Shown: positions 40,409 through 48,982, counted from the first letter of the stretch. The stretch: 49,014 bases of DNA from an uncultured Candidatus Nitrosopumilus sp. (GCA_905612295.1 CAJQRN010000006.1:1-49014); one strand, 5' to 3'. Notes: generated from the letters alone by a model not told the origin. Numbers and translations are program-made.

Positions 40409-41602
40409 TTATTTATTTTTAGCATCTGCGTCTAAATATTTTTGAACCTCTTCAACATCCTTATCACCTCTACCTGAAAGTGTAACAACGATGGATTCAG
40501 ATGGTTTTCCCTTTTTTGCAACTTTCATTGCTTCACATATTGCATGAGATGATTCTAAAGCAGGGATAATACCCTCCGTCCTAGTAAGTGTCATAAATGC
40601 ATCCAATACCTCAGCGTCAGTAGCTGAGTGATACTTTACACGTTTGGTATCTTTGTAGTATGCATGTTCAGGTCCAACGCCAGGATAGTCCAATCCAGCT
40701 GAAATGCTATGTGTTTCAGTGATTTGACCCTCAGTATCTTGAAGTAAATATGTCATCATTCCGTGAAGTACACCTTTACTTCCTGCAGACAGTGTTGCGG
40801 AATGTAATTTTGATTTTAATCCCTTACCGGCAGCTTCAACTCCAATAATTTCAGCACTTGTATCAACCAAAGGGTAGAACGTGCCAATGGCATTAGAACC
40901 ACCGCCAACACATGCAATTACAACGTCAGGATCTTTATTGTTAATTTTTTTCATTTGTGATTTAATTTCATTTCCAATTACACTTTGGAAATCTCTAACC
41001 ATTACAGGATATGGGTGTGGTCCAACTGCAGAACCTAGCAAGTAATATGTATTCTCTACATTTGTAATCCAATCCCTAATTGCTTCATTAATTGCATCTT
41101 TTAGCGTCTTAGAACCGGACTTTACAGGATGTACTTTAGCACCTAGCATATTCATACGATAGACATTTTGTTTTTGTCGAATTGTATCCTTGTACCCCAT
41201 GTATACTTCAGCCTTTAATCCCAAGGCAGCACACGCCATTGCAGTTGCAACACCGTGTTGTCCAGCACCAGTTTCTGCAATAATTCTTTTTTTATTCATT
41301 TTTTTTGCTAAAAGTGCCTGACCTAAAGTATTGTTAATTTTATGAGCCCCACCATGCAATAGATCCTCTCGTTTAAGATAGATTTTAGCACCACCTAATT
41401 TTTCAGATAAATTCTTTGCATAGTATAGCGGAGTAGGTCTTCCAGCATACACTTTTAGATAATAATCTAATTCCTGTTTGAATTTTCTATCATCTTTAAA
41501 TTTTAAATAATTTTCTTCTAATTCCTCAATAGCAGGAACTAACGTTTCTGGAATGTATTGTCCGCCAAATTCCCCAAATCTGCCGTTTTTAGGATATTTC
41601 AT
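40409..41602 (-). CDS. trpB: tryptophan synthase beta chain
   Basis: A 397-residue PLP enzyme joining indole and serine to make tryptophan. [22 protein letters not shown] opens the protein in TrpB1 style; the PLP lysine is in [12 protein letters not shown], the catalytic GAGQHG follows, and [10 protein letters not shown] binds phosphate. TrpB1 normally works with TrpA, which is not in the window. It is separated from trpC by about 1.6 kb holding the cupredoxin, the duplicated zinc gene and repeats, and transcribed separately. Confidence 0.95.
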   Translation of the reverse strand: MKYPKNGRFGEFGGQYIPETLVPAIEELEENYLKFKDDRKFKQELDYYLKVYAGRPTPLYYAKNLSEKLGGAKIYLKREDLLHGGAHKINNTLGQALLAKKMNKKRIIAETGAGQHGVATAMACAALGLKAEVYMGYKDTIRQKQNVYRMNMLGAKVHPVKSGSKTLKDAINEAIRDWITNVENTYYLLGSAVGPHPYPVMVRDFQSVIGNEIKSQMKKINNKDPDVVIACVGGGSNAIGTFYPLVDTSAEIIGVEAAGKGLKSKLHSATLSAGSKGVLHGMMTYLLQDTEGQITETHSISAGLDYPGVGPEHAYYKDTKRVKYHSATDAEVLDAFMTLTRTEGIIPALESSHAICEAMKVAKKGKPSESIVVTLSGRGDKDVEEVQKYLDADAKNK

Positions 41603-41754
41603 ATTGTAATCATTGAAAAATTACCACTTCCGATATTAAATACTACTCATGCCCAATTGGCTAGTGTTACAATGAGTTACTAAAAGATGATTCAAATTTT
41701 CTTTCTTCATGAATAATTCTTGGAAAATTGAGTCTAATTGGCCTGTAAAAAAAG

Positions 41755-41861
41755 AATTAAGAGAGAATCCTCATTCCTCTCAATCCCCAAACAACAGCGT
41801 GATGGGTTGAGTAAACTTGCTGTATGATAGAATAAGTTCAAGCTTGATAAAAAAGGCACTC
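41755..41861 (+). repeat. dispersed repeat R3, copy b, fused to R1
   Basis: Homologous to 4744-4850 over about 105 bp (GAATCCTCATTCCTCTCAA, AACAACAGC, CTGTATGATAGAATA, AGCTTGATAAAAA). In this copy GAGAG and CTCTC bracket AATCCTCATTC and could form a short stem. It runs straight into an R1 element, whereas copy a keeps only the first few bases (AAAAAGACAC) of R1. Confidence 0.55.
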
Positions 41862-41909
41862 CGCCCTAGCCTTTCCAAACGTAAAGTAAAAGGGCTTTTT
41901 TAAAACAGA
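41849..41909 (-). repeat. dispersed hairpin element R1, copy 3
   Basis: Reads on the plus strand AAAAAAGGCACTCCGCCCTA, then GCC...AAACGTAAAGTAAAAGGGC and T6. GCCCT and AGGGC-type arms (GCCCT at 41864, AGGGC at 41891) are perfect. The T run directly after the second arm gives a terminator-like form. It is the reverse orientation of copies 1 and 2 and lies just past the cupredoxin stop (41916). Confidence 0.7.
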
Positions 41910-41915
41910 ATTAAA

Positions 41916-42524
41916 TTAATTCACAGTAATAGTTCCAACCTGCCAAGCATGTAGCATACAATAGTATGGATATTCACCAGAAACAGTTGGAGTCCATTCA
42001 AATGAATCTTCAGACATCAGTATACCTGTATCAAATGTACCGTCAGGGGATGGAGTAAATCCGTCAACAGTTCCTGATGTAAATGAGTGAATTCCTGTTG
42101 AATCAGTATTGGTCATTATAATTTTGTCACCAACATTTGCTGAAAGATTAACTGGTGTGTAACATCCATCTCCTCCCATTGGGACTGCACAGTCCGTTGA
42201 ATATCCAGATTTTTCTACTGTTCCAATGGTTCTAGTAATAGTTGAAACGGCATCAGTATTACTTGAGGATGTGTCACTAGAAGACGTATTACTTGAAGAG
42301 GATTGTTCTGCAATTCCTGCGGAATATCCATCATCATAAGCATTTTTCAAATCAGATGCGGTTGAACTTTTTAAACTTGAAATTTCAGACTCTAAACTTG
42401 CAACTTTATTTTCTAATTGGAAAACATCGGTAGTATAGAAAGTAGCAGTATAGTAAGTAAAGTAAATAGTTGTAGTAGCACTACCAATGATGACCAATGC
42501 CAATACTGCAAACAATAATTTCAT
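41916..42524 (-). CDS. membrane-anchored plastocyanin-like protein with axial Gln
   Basis: A 202-residue blue-copper-type protein. An N-terminal transmembrane anchor (LLFAVLALVIIGSATTTIYF) precedes a coiled-coil linker (VFQLENKVASLESEISSLK), a Ser/Thr-rich spacer, and the cupredoxin domain (about 105-202). The ligands are H146 (GIHSF), C189 and H192 (YPYYCMLHAW). The fourth position, three after H192, is Q195 instead of the usual Met of the HPWM motif. A glutamine axial ligand is found in stellacyanins and lowers the redox potential. Such proteins carry electrons in thaumarchaea. Flanked by R1 elements on both sides. Confidence 0.88.
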   Translation of the reverse strand: MKLLFAVLALVIIGSATTTIYFTYYTATFYTTDVFQLENKVASLESEISSLKSSTASDLKNAYDDGYSAGIAEQSSSSNTSSSDTSSSNTDAVSTITRTIGTVEKSGYSTDCAVPMGGDGCYTPVNLSANVGDKIIMTNTDSTGIHSFTSGTVDGFTPSPDGTFDTGILMSEDSFEWTPTVSGEYPYYCMLHAWQVGTITVN

Positions 42525-42552
42525 GTTATTACTTAATCAAAGAAGTTTTAAA

Positions 42553-42607
42553 ATAAAAAAGACACTACGCCCTAACAATACGTAAAGTAAAAGGGCTTTT
42601 TTAAAAT
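42553..42607 (-). repeat. dispersed hairpin element R1, copy 4
   Basis: Plus-strand text: AAAAAAGACACTACGCCCTA, then ACAATACGTAAAGTAAAAGGGC and TTTTTTAAAA. Same design as copy 3 (GCCCT paired with AGGGC, T run after). It lies 28 bp upstream of the cupredoxin ATG (42524) and thus, with copy 3, brackets the gene. Confidence 0.7.
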
Positions 42608-42660
42608 TAAAAAATAAAAATAAAATAAAAGAATGGGGATAAGTAGTATTGAGAGGTATT

Positions 42661-42804
42661 ATGGTCATGAATTGTACCCTATGCAAGCAAGAAATTGAAT
42701 TGAAACTAGGAGTTCAAATTAGAAATGGTCATACGTATCACCAATCCTGTGCCATGACATACGATAACGGTGAAACTGATGATGCGTTCACCCTCTCAAA
42801 TTAG
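42661..42804 (+). CDS. small zinc-type protein, duplicate 1
   Basis: A 47-residue ORF: MVMNCTLCKQEIELKLGVQI at the start, then RNGHTYHQSCAMTYDNGE. C-x2-C and H-x2-H-x2-C give a LIM/treble-clef-like metal site. The stop codon lies in a palindrome shared with duplicate 2. Its start region (ATTGAGAGGTATTATGGTC) is conserved with that copy. Confidence 0.65.
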   Translation: MVMNCTLCKQEIELKLGVQIRNGHTYHQSCAMTYDNGETDDAFTLSN

Positions 42805-42883
42805 AAATTCTAATCTTGGGACATTTTTACTAAATTAAAAAATAAAAGAATGGGCATAAGTAGTATTGAGAGGTATTGTATTC

Positions 42884-43021
42884 ATGATTTGTGCTCTATG
42901 CAAGACAGAAATTGAATCAGATCCTCAAATTAGAAATGATCATTCGTATCATGAGTGTTGTTCAATAACTTTTGATACAGATGAAAAATTCATTGTTGAA
43001 AGAGATACGGAATCTCAATGA
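42884..43021 (+). CDS. small zinc-type protein, duplicate 2
   Basis: A 45-residue paralogue of the preceding gene: MICALCKTEIESDPQIRNDH, then SYHECCSITFDTDEKF. The C-x2-C and H-x2-H-x-CC ligands are kept, but the C-terminus differs. Retention of the metal site with diverged flanks suggests both are functional. The copy ends before the shared palindrome at 43064-43078. Function unknown. Confidence 0.65.
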   Translation: MICALCKTEIESDPQIRNDHSYHECCSITFDTDEKFIVERDTESQ

Positions 43022-43206
43022 TTCGTACTTGGCAAATGGTTGCTGATTCTTACACCATCTCAAATTAGAAATTCTAATCTTGGGACATTTTTACTAAATT
43101 CCTTTAACTATTTTCTATTTTATTTTTAAAATGGAATTAATTTTATGAATATTTTACCAGATTGTTAATAACGTAATTTTTAGAAACACTAACTTTGGTC
43201 AACATT

Positions 43207-43983
43207 TCATATTGAGTTCACCAATTTTCTTACTTGCTCTTCAATATTATCGCTTTTCATTATACTTGAACCTATCAAAAACGCGTTAGCACCAGACTTT
43301 TTCAGATATTGAATATCTTCAGGGGTGTTAATTCCACTTTCAGATAAAATAAGTCTTGAATCATCATACCCAGATAAGACTGATTCAGTAGTTTTTAGAT
43401 TAATTTCCAAAGTATCCAGATTTCGGTTATTGATTCCAATAATATCAGCTTCAGTTTTTAATGCATTTTGAAATTCTTCTCTAGTATGAACTTCAAGTAA
43501 AATATTCAAGCCTTGTTTATGCCCATAAGCTATGAATTCATCAATATCTGTGAGAAATTTTTGATCAAAGAGAGATTGAATCACTAACATGTAATCAGCA
43601 CCAATTTTTTTGGCAGCGTCAATCTGAATTTTATCAATCATGATATCTTTCATAAGTAATGGCACATCTACTGCTTGTCTTACTTTAATGAAATATTCTG
43701 GAGAACCATTAAACAAATGTGGTTGAGTCAAGATAGACAATGCTTTTGAACCTCCAGCAATCATCTGTTTTGCAATAACAGTGGGATCACCAATGGTCCT
43801 AATTTTACCTAATGATGGGGATGCAAATTTTATTTCAGTAAGCAATGTGGCATGAGGGTTAGATGTAATAATTTGTTTAAAATCTTGATCAGATTTTTGT
43901 AAATTTACATCTACATTATACACCCCGTCATCAATTGCAATCTGAGAATTAGTTACTAATTTTTTTAAAATATTTTCAGCCAT
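43207..43983 (-). CDS. trpC: indole-3-glycerol phosphate synthase
   Basis: A 258-residue TIM-barrel enzyme closing the indole ring in tryptophan synthesis. LLTEIKFASPSLGKI carries the catalytic lysine; GGSKALSILTQPHLFNGS, LLMKDIMID, ADYMLVIQSL and IIGINNRNLDTLEI follow in family order, and SESGI precedes the end. I use the ATG at 43983; two upstream TTG codons are in frame. It overlaps trpD by eight bases. Last gene of the trpEGDC operon; R1 and the zinc duplication lie beyond it. Confidence 0.95.
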   Translation of the reverse strand: MAENILKKLVTNSQIAIDDGVYNVDVNLQKSDQDFKQIITSNPHATLLTEIKFASPSLGKIRTIGDPTVIAKQMIAGGSKALSILTQPHLFNGSPEYFIKVRQAVDVPLLMKDIMIDKIQIDAAKKIGADYMLVIQSLFDQKFLTDIDEFIAYGHKQGLNILLEVHTREEFQNALKTEADIIGINNRNLDTLEINLKTTESVLSGYDDSRLILSESGINTPEDIQYLKKSGANAFLIGSSIMKSDNIEEQVRKLVNSI

Positions 43984-45022
43984 CAACAATCTCCTTTAAT
44001 TTTTCAATTTTACCAGTGCTAGACACAAATTTCTCCAATAAACTCATAGCTTTACCATCAATTATTGTATTTAATGCAAGTTCTAAACCATCCTCAAAAC
44101 TATTCACTACATTTCCAACCAATAACCCTGCAGCTGCATTTAGTGCAGTAGTCTCAACCATAGCTTGATTAGCAGTGTTATTCAAGACGCCAACAAAAGA
44201 CTCGATTGCATTTTGTTTTGTTTTAATTTGAATATCATGCAATGAGGATTTATGCAAGCCAAGAAATTCAGGATCAATAGAATTAACAGTGATAATATTA
44301 TTTTTTAAAATACATACACTGTTTGTAGAACTAGTAGAAAATTCATCCATGCCATCATTGGAACGTACAGTCATTATATTTTCTACACCTTTTCTTTTAA
44401 GAATATGAGGCAATCTAGTAAGAAATTCACTTGAGAAAACACCAACCAGTTGATTTTTTACATTTGCAGGGTTTGATAATGGCCCAAGTAAATTAAATGC
44501 AGTTCTAGTTGCCAATTGTTTTCTAGCTAAAGATACATTTTTCATTGCAGGATGAAATTTTTGTGCAAACATAAAACAAATTCCATTGTTTTCTAAAATT
44601 TTTGCAATATCAGATGGCTCAGCATTTAGATCATAACCAAAATATTCAAAAATATCAGCACTGCCAGAAATTCCAGAACTGGAACGGTTACCATGTTTAG
44701 CGACAATACCTCCAGCAGCTGCAACTACAAATGAAGCAGTAGTAGAAATATTGAATGTTTGGAGTTTATCGCCACCTGTTCCACACATATCAATAACAGT
44801 TCCTTGATTTTTAGGCGTAATTTTTAGAGATAATTCCTGCATTTTATCAAGCATTCCCAATAGTTCATCATCAGTTTCGCCTTTCTGAGATAAATTGGAT
44901 AAAATACTGACATTTTGTTCATCGTTTGTTTTTCCAGATAAGACCTCAGACATGATTTCACTCATTTGATCATAAGTAAGATCAATTTTTTGTTCTAGCT
45001 TGGAAATGTATTCTGAAATCAT
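43976..45022 (-). CDS. trpD: anthranilate phosphoribosyltransferase
   Basis: A 348-residue enzyme joining anthranilate to phosphoribosyl pyrophosphate. MCGTGGDKLQTFNISTTASFVVAAAGG is the PRPP-binding motif; KHGNRSSSGISGSADIFE and the NLLGPLSNP sequence bind anthranilate and the metal. Full length. Its ATG overlaps the trpG stop by four bases (ATGA), and its end overlaps trpC, so translation is coupled across the operon. Confidence 0.95.
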   Translation of the reverse strand: MISEYISKLEQKIDLTYDQMSEIMSEVLSGKTNDEQNVSILSNLSQKGETDDELLGMLDKMQELSLKITPKNQGTVIDMCGTGGDKLQTFNISTTASFVVAAAGGIVAKHGNRSSSGISGSADIFEYFGYDLNAEPSDIAKILENNGICFMFAQKFHPAMKNVSLARKQLATRTAFNLLGPLSNPANVKNQLVGVFSSEFLTRLPHILKRKGVENIMTVRSNDGMDEFSTSSTNSVCILKNNIITVNSIDPEFLGLHKSSLHDIQIKTKQNAIESFVGVLNNTANQAMVETTALNAAAGLLVGNVVNSFEDGLELALNTIIDGKAMSLLEKFVSSTGKIEKLKEIVDG

Positions 45023-45609
45023 TTTTCTTTAACCTGTCTGATAAAATTACCAAGAATTTTTTTCCCGTCTTCAGTCATAATAGATTCAGGATGAAATTGC
45101 ACTCCCTGAATTAAAAATTCTTTGTGCTGTATTGCCATTATCTCACCATCGTCATTTGCAGTAGCTATAACTTGTAAAACATCTGGAATTATTGTTTTAT
45201 CTCCAACTAAACTATGATAACGAGTAGCTCTAAATGGATTCTTAACATCTTTGAACAGTTCAGAATCAACATGACTTACAGGGCTAGTTTTTCCATGTCT
45301 TACACATCCGGCATTAGTTACCTTACCACCAAATGCAGCAATAATACCCTGATGTCCAAGACATACACCCAAAATAGGAGTTGTCGGACCCAAATCTTTA
45401 ATCACGTCACTACAAATTCCAAAATATTTTTTATCTTCAGGGGTTCCAGGGCCAGGAGAAATAATTATTGCATCGTATTTGTTTTCCTCAATTTGTGAAA
45501 TTGTAATTTTATCATTTCTAATCACGTCACATTCAACTCCAAGCTCACCAAGGTATTGAACTATATTGTAAACAAACGAATCGTAATTATCTATAATTAA
45601 AAATTTCAA
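45019..45609 (-). CDS. trpG: anthranilate synthase glutaminase component
   Basis: A 196-residue class I glutamine amidotransferase supplying ammonia to TrpE. IDNYDSFVYNIVQYLGELG opens it; the nucleophile is the Cys of LGVCLGHQGI, with His and Glu in QFHPESIMTEDG completing the triad. Starts at TTG, overlapping the trpE stop by four bases, and its end overlaps trpD. The layout is a stand-alone TrpG, not a fusion. Confidence 0.95.
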   Translation of the reverse strand: MKFLIIDNYDSFVYNIVQYLGELGVECDVIRNDKITISQIEENKYDAIIISPGPGTPEDKKYFGICSDVIKDLGPTTPILGVCLGHQGIIAAFGGKVTNAGCVRHGKTSPVSHVDSELFKDVKNPFRATRYHSLVGDKTIIPDVLQVIATANDDGEIMAIQHKEFLIQGVQFHPESIMTEDGKKILGNFIRQVKEK

Positions 45610-46955
45610 TCAGATGCCTCCGCTAGTGCTTGTAGCATTGCACCGGCTTTATGTTCAGTTTCTTTAAATTCATTTTCTGCAATAGAGTCTGAAACAATTC
45701 CAGCACCAGATTGTACAAATCCTTTGTTATTTTCAATGAATATACTTCTAATGGCAATTGCAAAATCACAGCACCCATTGTATGAAAAATACCCGACTGC
45801 ACCAGCATAAGGTCCTCTTTCTTCAACTTCTAATTCATCAATTATCTGCATTGCTCGTACTTTTGGAGCACCAGAAACAGTTCCAGCAGGGAATACGGCT
45901 TGAAATGCATCAAACATGTCATTTTTTGAATCCAAAGTTCCTACAACATGGCTAACGATATGCTGGACATGACTAAATCTCTTAATTTGCATCAAGGATT
46001 CAGGATGGACTGTGCCATATTTGCAGACCCTACCAATATCATTACGCCCTAAATCAACAAGCATCGTATGTTCTGCCAATTCTTTTTCATCATTAATTAA
46101 TTCAACAGACAATGCTTTGTTTTTTTCTTCATTGTTGGTAATCTTTCTAGTCCCAGCAATCGGAAAAGTTTCAACTTTATCACCAGTTATTCTAACTAGC
46201 ATTTCAGGGGATGCACCAATAATTGTTTTTGAGTCTTGTTTTAAATGATACATGTATGGTGATGGGTTTAATTTTCTCAATGTTTTGTACAGTGTTAGAT
46301 TATCACCAGTAGTTTCAAATGCAAATTTACGGGATAAAACCACTTGAAAAATATCACCGTCGTGAATGTATTGTTTTGCTTTATTTACAATGTTTGAAAA
46401 TTTTTCTTTGTCCATGTTTGGAACAACTTCACTAGAATGAAATTCATCAAAACAGTCATCGCTCATTATCAAATCATCAAATCGATTTACATCATGATAA
46501 AAATAAAATAATTTTTTATCTACATTGTCATACAATAATCCATCATCATAAATTCCAAATTCCATGATAGGTTCTGTTGAATTATTTGTAGTGGAAATGT
46601 TTTCAATTAATTTAATCGCATCATAATTTACAACACCAACAGCCCCACCAAGATACCTGTATTTTTGATCATTTGATTTACCAAGCAACTTTTTTAATTC
46701 CATAAACGGGTCAGTGGTTTTAATTATTGTTGTATTGTCGTTTTCAATAATTTCAACTCTGTCAGAATAGCCTTTAAAAATAATCTTAGGATCAAAACCC
46801 ATCACGGAAGTTTCAGCTAGAACTTCAGGTCCAGATAAAGATTCAAAGAGAAAAGAATGAGAATAATTTCGAGATATTTTATTGTAAATTTGAAACTGAT
46901 TTTCAGATAAATCTAGAGGTATTACTTTTGCTTGAGCATTTCCAAAGGTGTCCAC
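45606..46955 (-). CDS. trpE: anthranilate synthase component I
   Basis: A 449-residue chorismate-using enzyme making anthranilate with TrpG. The chorismate-binding half shows KQYIHDGDIFQVVLSRKF, YMYHLKQDSKTIIGASPEML, FPIAGTRKI, HTMLVDLGRNDIGRVCKYG, AVFPAGTVSGAPKVRAMQII and GAVGYFSYNG, all conserved. The feedback site motif with Ser (LFESLSGPEVLAETS, about 36-50) is present, so tryptophan inhibition is likely. It begins at GTG and heads the trpEGDC operon. Its upstream 100 bp contain GTACGGTACC-like repeats and are shared with the divergent zinc gene. Confidence 0.96.
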   Translation of the reverse strand: MDTFGNAQAKVIPLDLSENQFQIYNKISRNYSHSFLFESLSGPEVLAETSVMGFDPKIIFKGYSDRVEIIENDNTTIIKTTDPFMELKKLLGKSNDQKYRYLGGAVGVVNYDAIKLIENISTTNNSTEPIMEFGIYDDGLLYDNVDKKLFYFYHDVNRFDDLIMSDDCFDEFHSSEVVPNMDKEKFSNIVNKAKQYIHDGDIFQVVLSRKFAFETTGDNLTLYKTLRKLNPSPYMYHLKQDSKTIIGASPEMLVRITGDKVETFPIAGTRKITNNEEKNKALSVELINDEKELAEHTMLVDLGRNDIGRVCKYGTVHPESLMQIKRFSHVQHIVSHVVGTLDSKNDMFDAFQAVFPAGTVSGAPKVRAMQIIDELEVEERGPYAGAVGYFSYNGCCDFAIAIRSIFIENNKGFVQSGAGIVSDSIAENEFKETEHKAGAMLQALAEASD

Positions 46956-47061
46956 CCATAAACAAAATTTGGACTGTTTAATATTTAAAGATAATTTTTA
47001 GCCATAATTTAATTACGGTATAGTACGGTACCTTTATACAATAGTTGATCGCTATAAAATC

Positions 47062-47247
47062 ATGATAAAAGGGAACAGTAGAACAATGATGCAAAATACA
47101 GAACTGCATCATGAAGTTCAATCATCTGTTTCTAAAGTAGAGTGTTACATTTGTGGAAAAGGGTTGGCAGATGGTTACAGCATAACAGCTAAAACATTGA
47201 GCAGTACAATTGTTTTATTTTGTGATGTTCATTATTCTATGCAATAG
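47062..47247 (+). CDS. small zinc-binding protein
   Basis: A 61-residue protein. VECYICGKGLADGY (C-x2-C) and LFCDVHYSMQ (C-x2-H) form a zinc site of the same type as the other small C...CxxH proteins in the window. The N-terminus is polar (MIKGNSRTMMQNTEL). A TATA-like element (tttataca, 47033-47040) about 25 bp upstream suits a leaderless start. It diverges from trpE; a regulatory link to tryptophan synthesis is possible but unsupported. Confidence 0.65.
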   Translation: MIKGNSRTMMQNTELHHEVQSSVSKVECYICGKGLADGYSITAKTLSSTIVLFCDVHYSMQ

Positions 47248-47280
47248 AAAATTTAATTTTTATCAAAATAAAAAACTAGT

Positions 47281-47889
47281 TTAAATTTTTAAAAATCCAG
47301 TTTCAGGGGTTTTATTATTTATGATACGTTGTAACACTATTCGCTCATTTGAACCTCTGTATTTCATCAATGTTTCATTTGTTTCATCCAAGTAGGATTT
47401 GATTTGTTTAAGGCAAGATTTTAATTCTTTTTTTAATTCAGAATCAGAGCTGTTTTCAATTGTGAATAAAATAGATGAACATAGTCCAAGCATGCTTTGT
47501 GTGCCGTCTAAAAATAATTCATAATCCTTAATGACGGGTTTGTTTAATTTATGAGTGTTAAGATCTTTGGAAATAACAATAAAGATTTTTCTGCTGTCAA
47601 GTCTTACTAGCGCTTTTCTTATTTTACTTTCGTTTGTAAAAATAACATTGTTGATAAAACCAATATGATCTGCCGTATCAATAAATTTTAGTTTTGTATA
47701 AGATGATTCGGTTTTGTATCCGTATTTTTTCAGATAACCTAAATTTTCCATAATGTCAAGTGCGTCAGAAAATTTACTTCGGGTGTATCTTTTGCGTTTT
47801 TCATCTACACAGTTTTCCCACATGTCAGTCATATAGGCAGTATCTCCATTCATAGAATCCAAAACTGCAGAAATCGAGATATCCTTCAT
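47281..47889 (-). CDS. hypothetical protein with possible winged helix
   Basis: A 202-residue soluble protein from ATG. Residues 1-70 (ISISAVLDSMNGDTAYMTDMWENCVDEKRKRYTRSKFSDALDIMENLGYLKKYGYKTE) could form a winged helix, with SKFSDALDIMENLGYL as the recognition helix. The remainder is helical, with ELKKELKSCLKQIKSYLDETNE near the end. It recalls the 187-residue protein at 529-1092 in layout, though direct similarity is weak. Function unknown. Confidence 0.65.
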   Translation of the reverse strand: MKDISISAVLDSMNGDTAYMTDMWENCVDEKRKRYTRSKFSDALDIMENLGYLKKYGYKTESSYTKLKFIDTADHIGFINNVIFTNESKIRKALVRLDSRKIFIVISKDLNTHKLNKPVIKDYELFLDGTQSMLGLCSSILFTIENSSDSELKKELKSCLKQIKSYLDETNETLMKYRGSNERIVLQRIINNKTPETGFLKI

Positions 47890-47995
47890 AATCTGTTTTT
47901 AGAACAGCCCTATTTACGGGTAATTAGATAGTTTTAGCCGTTTTTCTTTAGAAGTTAACAGTGTTTACGGATGAAAATGAAGATAATCAGGTGTA

Positions 47996-48151
47996 ATGAA
48001 TTTCATGGGAACAGCCACAACATACATTGATGTGCATATTTCTCACAACAGAACAGTACGGATTTTTAATCATATCTCAAATCAAGCATTGAATCTGCCT
48101 TTGATGAATACTAGAGAAACATTAAACCGCGTAATCGCTAACATTACTTAA
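47996..48151 (+). CDS. small hypothetical protein
   Basis: A 51-residue ORF (MNFMGTATTYIDVHISHNRT at the start), ending LPLMNTRETLNRVIANIT. Its stop is one base before the GTG of the next gene, so they may be a two-gene unit. Strand-helix alternation is visible but no motif is known. Confidence 0.45.
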   Translation: MNFMGTATTYIDVHISHNRTVRIFNHISNQALNLPLMNTRETLNRVIANIT

Positions 48152-48152
48152 C

Positions 48153-48485
48153 GTGAACCGTCTGTTTTACTGTCAAAAATGTGAAAGAAATGTCAAAGTT
48201 GTAGTTCTCGAAATACTTGACAAAGAAACTGGTATTGAAAAGGTAGGTAATGAAAATAAAGTTAGACGTTGGAAACAATATGGAAAAGTAATGGTATTGA
48301 CACACCAACGCCATTCTGGAATAATGGGTCTTTTTAAGAAAAAAATTAACTATGGATTAATTTGTTCCAATTCAAAGATCCAATTCAAAATGGTAATTGA
48401 TTCAGGTAGTAGTGAACCGTTCATTGAAATGTCACAAGAAGACGCAGATAAATGGGATAAAGAACAAATGGAAAGACACGATTAA
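48153..48485 (+). CDS. hypothetical protein with N-terminal CxxC
   Basis: A 110-residue protein from GTG. MNRLFYCQKCERNVKV gives one C-x2-C pair; the only further cysteine is in GLICSNSK, so zinc binding would need another ligand such as the histidines in LTHQRHSG. The rest is beta-rich and ends with an acidic helix (MSQEDADKWDKEQMERHD). Follows the 51-residue ORF by one base. Family unrecognised. Confidence 0.6.
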   Translation: MNRLFYCQKCERNVKVVVLEILDKETGIEKVGNENKVRRWKQYGKVMVLTHQRHSGIMGLFKKKINYGLICSNSKIQFKMVIDSGSSEPFIEMSQEDADKWDKEQMERHD

Positions 48486-48982
48486 CTATGAGAATAATTT
48501 TTTATTTCTAATCTTTCTTTTATTGCGATAAGTTATCAGATGAAATAATTCCATAAAATATTATAAAAAAGATAGAAAGACAAAACCACTTGGTTATCCA
48601 AGGATAACTAATCATTACACGGTAATCATAGCCATCGTGAAATGTTTGGAATTATTTGTGTTCTATCAAATACTATTGTATAACATGGAATAAAACTTAA
48701 TTTTTAAAAAAATGAATGTTTGTTAATTTTTATTATATTTTTTAAAAATATTTAAAGAAAATACCACATACTTCGTAAAACACACTACTTCCAAATTACC
48801 AAAATATTGATGGCGCATAGATATTGAGTTATAGGAAATTATCATCACTCGTTAACTCTAACGTGTACCCACGCCTAGCATTATCTTTTTTGTAGGCACT
48901 ACTTTGATCAGTTAGTAATAGTTTGCTTAGAAAATAGCAGGTTCTAAAAATTAATTAATCAAATTTATGGTAAATTAAAAGT
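48486..48982. other. AT-rich intergenic tail
   Basis: About 500 bp with no supported gene, tRNA or repeat of the families seen elsewhere. A local inverted repeat is visible near 48595-48610 (TTATCCAAGGATAA; GGTTATCC). Long T and A runs around 48700-48770 would terminate transcripts. Confidence 0.4.

Larger units (their letters stand above)
42631..43078 (+). repeat. tandem gene duplication
   Basis: The segment beginning GAATGGGGATAAGTAGTATT (42631) recurs as GAATGGGCATAAGTAGTATT at 42848, and the 3' end CAAATTAGAAATTCTAATCT (42797) recurs exactly at 43061. Each copy holds one small zinc-protein gene. The trailing ATTAGAA-A-TTCTAAT palindrome is identical in both. The coding parts have diverged more than the flanks. 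Confidence 0.8.
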
